From contig JAZDSV010000001.1 of assembly GCA_036784855.1 (NCBI GenBank), positions 496,001-560,000 on the forward strand: a DNA stretch of 64,000 bases, in the 5' to 3' direction. The stretch is from Aphelidium insulamus (Eukaryota > Aphelidiomycota > Aphelidea > Aphelidiaceae). A model generated the notes under the pieces. It was not told where the DNA came from. It saw nothing but the letters and a program-made list of their open reading frames with translations, and ran no database searches. The position numbers and the translations under genes are program-made. Shown one piece after another: positions 56,843 to 63,049 of the stretch. Every line of letters begins with the position of its first letter. Position 1 is the first letter of the stretch.

Positions 56843-58942
56843 ATGAAATGTGGTCGCAAGAGGTGCTTTGTTGAAGTCGGTGACGATAACGATGTTGATG
56901 CATTCTTGCCGCCGACACCGCCTGCTCTGCGGCGAAATCTTTTTGATGATGTCGAACTTCTGTCAGGGCGTGTTGATTCACCGAGTAAGAATAATATTAT
57001 TAATGGATTTATTAATTTTGTAGCTGGCACTTCTGGACGTGCTTTGATATTCCGCGAGGAACTGAAGACTGGTACGCAATCATTCAAGAATTGTGCTGAT
57101 AGCATTTAGAGCGAGCAAAGCAGAATTACGACAAACTCTTCTTGACTGGTCAACATGAGTCCGGTTTGAAAAGTAGTACATGCAAGGAATGTGGACAGCC
57201 TATGGACTGGACAGTGGGAGATGGCATACGCAAAGTCGGCGCTCGATACTATTATTACACTTTTCACCACGGCGATTGTTTGCTGGCAGGCCAGAACGCC
57301 AAGGTACATCTCACACACTCACGACATCGCCACCACCCACCCGCCTGATTTGCGGTATTATCATCAGTTGGGTGGTGGTGGCGGGTTAACTTTGATTAAT
57401 TGACTGACACTGTTTTGCAGGTGTCTGCAAAGCGTGGAACTGGGGTTTGTGCTCGCGGCGCTTGTCAAGAGGCTGCTTTGGAGGGGAAGAATCTGTGCGA
57501 CCGGCATCAGAAGGAGGCAGATGACAACAGTGCAAAAGTAAGATGCTCACACACTCACAACATCGTCACCACCCACCCGCCTGATTTGCGGTATTATCAT
57601 CAATCGGGTGGTGGTGGCTGATGCTTGATATTTGATTATTTGACTGACACTGTTTTTTGTAGAAGATGGCCGCCTCGAAGTCCGGACAAAGGTGCATGGA
57701 CTGTGCTGCGACAGCTTCGTTGGTTCAAGTTGGAGGATATTGGTACTGCCAGCAGCACGTTGAACTTCGCAAGGAACGTGTCAAACAGGTACATCTCACT
57801 ATCTCACATCATCGCCACCACCCACCCGCCTGATTTGCGGTATTGTCATCAATCGGGTGGTGGTAGCGGGTTATTGATATCTTTGATTAATTGACTGACA
57901 CTGTTTTTGTAGCAAGTGGAGGAAAATCGTCGTCGGGTCGCTGCTGGCCTAGTGCCGACATATGCCGCATCTAATGCCAAGGTAAATATCACTCACTCAC
58001 ATCATCGCCACCACCCACCCGCCTGATTTGCGGGATTGTCATCAATCGGGTGGTGGTGGCTGATGCTTGATATATTTGACTATTTGACTGACACTGTTTT
58101 TGTAGAGCGCAGAGGCAGTTGCTAGCGGATGTGCGTGCCACTTTTGTCGCAAGAGACTCTCAACGGACAACTACACTTGCGACAAAGAACGATTTTACTG
58201 CAACGTTGACTGCTACGGCAATTATCGCGCAGCTTGCCAGAACAACAAGGAAGCCGTTATTAAGTCTCAACAGCGCGCCAAACTATGCAAGACTGGACAG
58301 CCCCTGCCGTCTGCGCCCATCATCAAGCAAATACAAGAGCGAGCTTCGAGTTTGCGTTCGCTGGTGCCTTTCGAGTTTGTCGCTCACTTTGAGAATCCGC
58401 TCCGTCTGGTGTTTGTCGACACAGAAAACAACGGCAGGAAGTGGACATTGGAATGGTGTCGCGAGATGACGTTTTACGACATGGACTCGGGCACTTGGCA
58501 CTTTATTGACCCAGACATGGATTCGTCCGATGAAGCACGTGTTGAGGCCGTCACTCGTCAGTTTCAGCGTCTGTTCCCGGAGCCGGTTGTATTTGTGGCA
58601 TACAATCACACTGAGCACACGGTGTTGTCGCCGATGTTTGGAAGCATCGACCATCAGTATCTTGACTTGCTGAAATTGATGCGTGCTATCATGGATGACA
58701 CCGATTCGGCTACAACTGAGAAACTCTACTGCCTCACCCGCCAACTGTCGGTAATCATGAAGTACTTTTGGGAAGTTCCGAATGAGTCGGTGCCAAGAGA
58801 CATTGTCCTGATGGCAACTACTGGTCGCAAGTCGGAGTTGGACGTTGCACAGTTGTACCAGTTGTTTCATTCGCTGCGACAGCATTTGTTTATTGAGCTG
58901 ACCGATTCAGTTGCTGGTCAACGTAGAGCAGTCACTGAATAA
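56843..58942 (+). CDS. Zinc-finger plus DEDD-type exonuclease-like protein with repeated introns
   Basis: Seven exons (56843-56984, 57024-57071, 57110-57303, 57421-57537, 57663-57788, 57913-57981, 58106-58942) encode 510 residues, all junctions in frame. Exons 3-5 each carry Cys/His clusters: TCKECGQPM, CARGAC...LCDRH and CMDC...YWYCQQH. The last exon has CACHFCRKRL...CDKERFYCNVDCY, a treble-clef-like finger. The C-terminal domain reads LRLVFVDTEN (acidic pair at about residues 337 and 339), VFVAYNHTEHTVL and DVAQLYQLFHSLR, the order of ExoI, ExoII and ExoIII-like motifs in RNase H-fold 3'-5' exonucleases; function is inferred. Introns 1-2 are 39 and 38 bp and AT-rich; introns 3-6 are near-identical copies. 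The stop overlaps an AATAAA. Confidence 0.65.
57304..57420 (+). repeat. Repeated intron copy 1 (introner-like)
   Basis: 117-bp GT-AG phase 0 intron. Starts GTACATCTCACACACTCAC, has the C-rich arm CGCCACCACCCACCCGCC, the spacer TGATTTGCGGTATTATCATC, the G-rich arm GGGTGGTGGTGGCGGG and ends TTGACTGACACTGTTTTGCAG. Confidence 0.85.
57538..57662 (+). repeat. Repeated intron copy 2 (introner-like)
   Basis: 125-bp GT-AG phase 0 intron with the same body as copy 1. It starts GTAAGATGCTCACACACTCA, has CACCACCCACCCGCCTGATT and TCGGGTGGTGGTGGCTGATG, and ends TGACTGACACTGTTTTTTGT then AG. Confidence 0.85.
57789..57912 (+). repeat. Repeated intron copy 3 (introner-like)
   Basis: 124-bp GT-AG phase 0 intron. 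It starts GTACATCTCACTATCTCACA, contains CGCCACCACCCACCCGCC and CAATCGGGTGGTGGTAGCGG and ends TTGACTGACACTGTTTTTGT then AG. Confidence 0.85.
57982..58105 (+). repeat. Repeated intron copy 4 (introner-like)
   Basis: 124-bp GT-AG phase 0 intron. It starts GTAAATATCACTCACTCACA, contains CGCCACCACCCACCCGCC and CAATCGGGTGGTGGTGGCTG and ends TTGACTGACACTGTTTTTGT then AG. Confidence 0.85.
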
Positions 58943-59152
58943 AGTTGGTTCATTCGAGAAGTCACTTATTTCACCCAATACTATATTCTTTCTCATGCGA
59001 ACAATCATTCCATGCACAAGTGTCAGGTCGTTTTTCCTCAAGACGCTCACTTGAACACCGTTTACACTGACCCTCGCAATGCTCACACGTACAGCAATCA
59101 AGAGAAGCAGGTCGCATCCAAATACTTGAGGGTCGCCGTTCCATCCATCCAT
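58907..59152 (-). CDS. Small protein of unknown function, antisense to exonuclease 3' end
   Basis: From the ATG at 59152, 81 residues reading MDGWNGDPQVFGCDLLLLI, then VSVNGVQVSVLRKNDLTLVH and GMIVRMRKNIVLGEIS. It has alternating hydrophobic beta-type segments, no low complexity, and reads like a real small beta-rich domain. The frame continues open upstream to 59209 without an ATG. Its last 36 bp overlap the exonuclease gene on the opposite strand, so the two are convergent. I do not recognise the family; conservation elsewhere would decide. Confidence 0.42.
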   Translation of the reverse strand: MDGWNGDPQVFGCDLLLLIAVRVSIARVSVNGVQVSVLRKNDLTLVHGMIVRMRKNIVLGEISDFSNEPTLFSDCSTLTSN

Positions 59153-59476
59153 CTTTGGCAATGGTTCACCGATTGGGCTGTTCCTGATTGAACGGGATGT
59201 TCCTGTCAATTAACAGGTACCCGGAGAATGGAGAATGGAGAACGGAGGAACTCGACGGTGAAGGTACACTTTTTATTTTAATATTATATATTCTCCTAAG
59301 TTATCCAATACACGTATACAAAAAAATTTTTTTTTTTAGCAATGTACCTTTTAATTTATTTAAATTTTATTTAAATTTTATTAATTAAAATTTTATTAAT
59401 TATATTTATTTTAAATTATTCAGCCACGCCCAGCGAGGGCCATAGCTACAAAAAATACACAAATACAATACAAAAA
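59153..59476. other. AT-rich spacer
   Basis: Strongly AT-rich from about 59270 to 59430 (runs such as TTTATTTAAATTTTATTAATTA and a T11 tract). It lies between the small antisense ORF and the two-cysteine basic protein. It probably contains the promoter of the latter; no coding signal is seen. Confidence 0.5.
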
Positions 59477-59944
59477 ATGCGCAAATCAATTTTAGAACTC
59501 CTGGCAAAGCCGTGCAAGAAAGTCGGAACTATCCGCAACTCCAACGGAGTCTGTGTTAAGCCTTCCACTCGCGCCGTCCCTTACAAACCCAAGCCTCGTG
59601 TCAATAAGGTCAAGATTGTCAACAAGCGAGCATCTGACCCTGCTTACACCATCAACCCGGCGACTGGACGATACGTTCTAAAGGTCCGCAAGGCACGTGT
59701 CCGTAAACCTCCAGCACATCCATGTCCTTCTGGACAGCGCTATTACGCCAAGGCCAAGGGGTGTAAGGATGTAAAACAAGGACCGAAGCAAGTGCGTTGC
59801 CCAAAGGGTACGAAGCGCAGCAAAGCCACGGGTGCATGCTACACTCCGGTTCGACGAGTCGCGCGTGTTTCGGGCCTATCTGTCAATAATAATAGAAAAG
59901 TTGAATTAAACCAACGTTTGAAAAACGTTGGTTTAAATAATTGA
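59477..59944 (+). CDS. Basic two-cysteine-repeat protein with NPxTGR motif, DNA-virus type
   Basis: 155 residues, very Lys/Arg-rich, intronless. It carries three cysteine-pair units: KPCKKVGTIRNSNGVCVKP, HPCPSGQRYYAKAKGCKD and RCPKGTKRSKATGACYTP. Between the first two lies TINPATGRYVLKVRKARVRK. The NPxTGRxI/V motif next to paired cysteines is the hallmark of two-cysteine adaptor domains and of packaged basic proteins in nucleocytoplasmic large DNA viruses and their relatives. A virion DNA-condensing or scaffold role is inferred. A perfect 14-bp hairpin spans the last codons. This is the clearest viral signature in the block. Confidence 0.6.
   Translation: MRKSILELLAKPCKKVGTIRNSNGVCVKPSTRAVPYKPKPRVNKVKIVNKRASDPAYTINPATGRYVLKVRKARVRKPPAHPCPSGQRYYAKAKGCKDVKQGPKQVRCPKGTKRSKATGACYTPVRRVARVSGLSVNNNRKVELNQRLKNVGLNN
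59906..59936 (+). terminator. 14-bp perfect hairpin at gene end
   Basis: TTAAACCAACGTTT (59906-59919) and AAACGTTGGTTTAA (59923-59936) are perfect complements around a 3-nt loop. It covers the last codons of the basic two-cysteine protein and stops 5 bp before the TGA-proximal end of the ORF. In mimivirus relatives, such palindromes at gene ends set the 3' end and polyadenylation of mRNAs. Confidence 0.65.
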
Positions 59945-60199
59945 AAATGAAATAGATTGTTACAGCTCAGTTTCGCTCAACTCTCTTGACATTACTATAT
60001 ATTCGCTTTCTGTAGTGGGCACTCCACGGCGGCTTCAAACTGTATGTCACAATATATATTGTGAAATTTCACTGGCACATAGCAGACGCGCCAACTTACA
60101 GTGGCTGAGGCTGCAATTGGTGTTACAACTCTGGAAATCAATTATGGTAACCAGCGTCCGCAAATAATCATAGAAGCAAACTTTCACTTCACTTCTTCC

Positions 60200-60814
60200 A
60201 TGGAAACGCAGAGCGCGGCAGAAACTCGCAAGCAGTTCATCAAATGGATGACCGACGAATTGAACAAACCGCCGGAGCAATTCAAGGCCGACATTGACGC
60301 GATATCAGTGAAAGTGTTACGTCCGATTCTCAAGGCCGCTGCACAGAACCCGGGTCAGGCAGCGGCGGAACCGCCAACAGATTCTTTCAAGTCGATCAAG
60401 CAGTTACTTCTGAGCCATGGTCCAAGTGCTAGCCGACTAACAGCTGCCGATGAATCACTTCACATTTACTCCGTTCAAACACGAGGAATGAGCGTGACTG
60501 ATGTCACCAAGTCGGAACTCACTGTCGCTATCAAGAAGAATCTAGCGTCCACCGTCCGTGGCGAGAATGAGGTCAATCTTCGGCGTATGTTGATAGCCGA
60601 GCAGCTGGGGAATCTGCTTGAGCTCTTTCAGCGGCCAGGCGCGACGAGTCGGTCAATGGCGGCCTTTTACAAGTACATCAAGAGCAACTTCCACATCTCG
60701 AAACCGACGTTTTGCTTCTACCAACAGTATTATCAACTGCTGACCGATTATCCGCGATTTCAACATGCGGCCATTTCGTTTCGTGTCATTCGCGGCTATA
60801 CAACCAAGATTTGA
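60200..60814 (+). CDS. Orphan protein of the virus-like block, ends at an in-frame TGA
   Basis: From the first ATG (60200) the ORF gives 204 residues; the frame is also open upstream from about 60101, where CTTACAG resembles a splice acceptor, so a 5' exon is possible. It is mostly helical (ETRKQFIKWMTDELNKPPEQ, LRRMLIAEQLGNLLELFQR), with a C-terminal FHISKPTFCFYQQYYQLLTD and YPRFQHAAISFRVI segment that reads like a conserved DNA-binding or replication-associated module. The family is not recognised. The same frame continues after the TGA (60812-60814) for 90 more codons, so the gene may be interrupted. Confidence 0.5.
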   Translation: METQSAAETRKQFIKWMTDELNKPPEQFKADIDAISVKVLRPILKAAAQNPGQAAAEPPTDSFKSIKQLLLSHGPSASRLTAADESLHIYSVQTRGMSVTDVTKSELTVAIKKNLASTVRGENEVNLRRMLIAEQLGNLLELFQRPGATSRSMAAFYKYIKSNFHISKPTFCFYQQYYQLLTDYPRFQHAAISFRVIRGYTTKI

Positions 60815-61087
60815 GCGTGGTTTCAGAGTGTCGAGTGCAACGCCCTGGCTGCTACTGACTACCAGTCTGCCACATTTTGGCAGGCGGTGCCCACTGAAAC
60901 ACACCACTTCGATACTACCTTCGATATCGTCAAGGCTGTCGTGAAGGACGGCGTCGCTCAAAGCCAAGCGACAGCGCCTGGAAAACCGCGTAGTCACATA
61001 TCACAGGCGAATTTGAGGTCGTTTTTTTCGCGACGTCCCAGCCATACACGAGTTCCCATTCGTGCAGGAAGTCCTATGTCTACCTGA
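60815..61087 (+). pseudogene. In-frame continuation of the orphan gene beyond TGA
   Basis: Directly after the TGA the same reading frame stays open for 90 codons to a TGA at 61085. It reads AWFQSVECNALAATDYQSAT and FWQAVPTETHHF, protein-like and without low complexity, ending in a basic SRRPSHTRVPIR tail. An AATAAA at 61110 follows this second stop, not the first. Read-through, a hidden intron, or a point mutation in a once longer gene (about 295 codons) are the options. Confidence 0.45.
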
Positions 61088-61361
61088 CAAATCCGATGAC
61101 AAATCCGAATGAATAAAGCAGCCCCATATCATATCTTTTGCTGTATCAATTGTCTGGATTGCTTAGCAAGTGTCTTCCGCGGAAGACACGAATTCGCAAC
61201 CTCCACTCATAAATCTGATTCAATTCAACATTCAATTTTTTTGTATTTTTTTGGTTGTCTTCCGCGGAAGACGCTTTACACATTTCCGTTCTCTGAATCC
61301 CGTCAAAAATAAAATTAGAAACTCATAATGGAATCGCTAAAAACTTGATTATCTCTGTTTA
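61088..61361. promoter_or_regulatory. Intergenic region with two TCTTCCGCGGAAGA palindromes
   Basis: GTGTCTTCCGCGGAAGACAC is a perfect 20-bp palindrome at 61170-61189. GTCTTCCGCGGAAGAC is a perfect 16-bp palindrome at 61257-61272. The shared core occurs nowhere else that I noticed. They lie 90-190 bp upstream of the next ATG and could be dimeric operator sites or hairpin-forming 3' signals. Confidence 0.6.
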
Positions 61362-61760
61362 ATGTATAAAATGAAAAAACCCAAACACAACCTGTTTGAA
61401 ACTGTTGACGACAACGCCATGGACTACTTCCGGGTATACAATGATGGTCAGCTCGGGCTGAGATACAAGCGTCGAAAACTCAATCCCAAATCGGACGGGC
61501 ATGATGAAATCGAGGAGAAGGCCATTAAAGCCGTGCTTGCAAAGTTGGTGCGCAAACGACGCGTTAAACTTGCTCCGGGGTTCATTCTCACCAAGAGCAA
61601 CGACTTCATCAAGGCCACTCCGCGGGTCATTGAGCAGATGGAACGTGGGGTTACTACGTACAAGGGGGAATTGTGCGCAAACGCCGACGTTCAGACACCA
61701 GCGAGGGTGACAATGCACCTCCTAAAAGATTTGAAATGGAAGACCCATGCCTTGATTTAG
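61362..61760 (+). CDS. Basic orphan protein upstream of replication gene
   Basis: 132 residues from ATG 61362 (or 123 from 61371). It is highly basic in the middle (LRYKRRKLNPK, AVLAKLVRKRRVKLAPGF) and has a FIKATPRVIEQMERGV helix. The last 30 codons overlap the next gene in a different frame, and that end (DVQTPARVTMHLLKDLKW) looks less protein-like than the same DNA read in the next frame. A G5 run at 61664-61668 marks where a -1 shift would fuse it to the next ORF. The family is not recognised. Confidence 0.5.
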   Translation: MYKMKKPKHNLFETVDDNAMDYFRVYNDGQLGLRYKRRKLNPKSDGHDEIEEKAIKAVLAKLVRKRRVKLAPGFILTKSNDFIKATPRVIEQMERGVTTYKGELCANADVQTPARVTMHLLKDLKWKTHALI

Positions 61761-63049
61761 TCAATGTTCACTACAATATTTCGTATGTTACTCGCTGTGA
61801 TGATAGTGAACAGGAACGTGACCATGGTGGCTTCATACGAGATATTGGGCTTCTTGACGTCCAATCTCATCTCGAAGCTGTTAGCAAGGAATATTGTAGA
61901 AGGCAGGCGTATCGAACGCGTACTAAACGCATAGTATACACCACTGAGAATGTACCGAGCAATCCACAGCCATTGGAGAGTGAGAGGATGTTTGGCACTG
62001 TGGTGAACTATCACTATCTGAAAGCAGAGCCAAATGTTGCAGTTGATAATGACTGTGTTTATCAGTTTCTGCTCAATACGTACGGTAGTAAGAGTATCAC
62101 TAAGCGCACTTTGTTGGAAATATTTGGTGAATCCAGTGCTGCTGCAGGCGTGTCAACAAAACAAGTAGCCGGTTTCTGTAAACAATTCGGCATTTCATTG
62201 TACGCGTTGGACATGGACTACAACGTGTTTTATCATTATGCACCAACTGGACGCAACCACAAACTGACTTCATTGGTGTATGTCGTCGCAAACAATCACA
62301 TGTACCCAGTTGTAGACCAGTCACTACGCAGAAGTATCTTTGCCAGTTCAAACAACTCCAAGTTCACAACAAAAGGCAAGTCTGATGCAGTCAAGATTCA
62401 CAAGTACGCTGAAGACACATTGGTGAATCCAGAAGACCTTAATGGCCTCGCCAATGTCAATGTCGTGTTCACTGAGGTGAAAACACTACTTCCGATAGTT
62501 AAACAGATATTCGTGTCTGAGAAAACAATATATGAGGCTAATGGGTATGCAGGTTTTATTTCACGCCTAGACTACAAGAACAATGTGACAATCAGCATAA
62601 ATGAAGATTACGAAGTAGCACGCAGAAATGCAGAAAGTTTATCGATTCCATTTCGAAATCAGAATCTTATACATCTGGTGAATGAAGCGTTCAATGCGTA
62701 TAGAGAAGAAGATAGACTACATAGTACATTTAATGCCACAGCAAGAGATGTGTTTTTTAATCACATCAAACGTCCATTCGACCACACATTCTACGTGCCA
62801 GATACTAGTGCTAGGTTGAAGTCATTTGCATTTGATATTCAAAAGTGCCACTCCGCCTGTCTGAGTACACATAATGCAAACCCGTGGAGTGTTTATTGTG
62901 TATTTGATGAGATACGCATGTACAGTGGCTCTATGCAGGATGGCTTCTTTTATGTGGAAATGGAAACTACTTTCCACTGCGCGGGAATGGCTGGTACTCA
63001 ATGGGACTACTGCAATATGCTGCTGGTGAGAAAATTGACTTTCGAATAA
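61736..63049 (+). CDS. Family-B-polymerase-like replication protein, N-terminal part (frameshifted)
   Basis: 438 residues from the ATG at 61736; the frame is also open to about 61634. The central part (STKQVAGFCKQFGISLYALD, VFYHYAPTGRNHK, VANNHMYPV) and FDIQKCHSACL, a motif A-like Asp block, then GFFYVEMET resemble the polymerase-like proteins found in mimivirus relatives and virus-derived elements of protists and fungi. The assignment is from memory of family patterns. After GFFYVEM the frame loses its resemblance and runs about 25 codons to TAA (63047). The adjacent frame, open from 62911, takes over with YFPLRGNGWYS. So the true gene continues into the next ORF and is broken by a one-base shift near 62960. 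Confidence 0.55.
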   Translation: MEDPCLDLVNVHYNISYVTRCDDSEQERDHGGFIRDIGLLDVQSHLEAVSKEYCRRQAYRTRTKRIVYTTENVPSNPQPLESERMFGTVVNYHYLKAEPNVAVDNDCVYQFLLNTYGSKSITKRTLLEIFGESSAAAGVSTKQVAGFCKQFGISLYALDMDYNVFYHYAPTGRNHKLTSLVYVVANNHMYPVVDQSLRRSIFASSNNSKFTTKGKSDAVKIHKYAEDTLVNPEDLNGLANVNVVFTEVKTLLPIVKQIFVSEKTIYEANGYAGFISRLDYKNNVTISINEDYEVARRNAESLSIPFRNQNLIHLVNEAFNAYREEDRLHSTFNATARDVFFNHIKRPFDHTFYVPDTSARLKSFAFDIQKCHSACLSTHNANPWSVYCVFDEIRMYSGSMQDGFFYVEMETTFHCAGMAGTQWDYCNMLLVRKLTFE

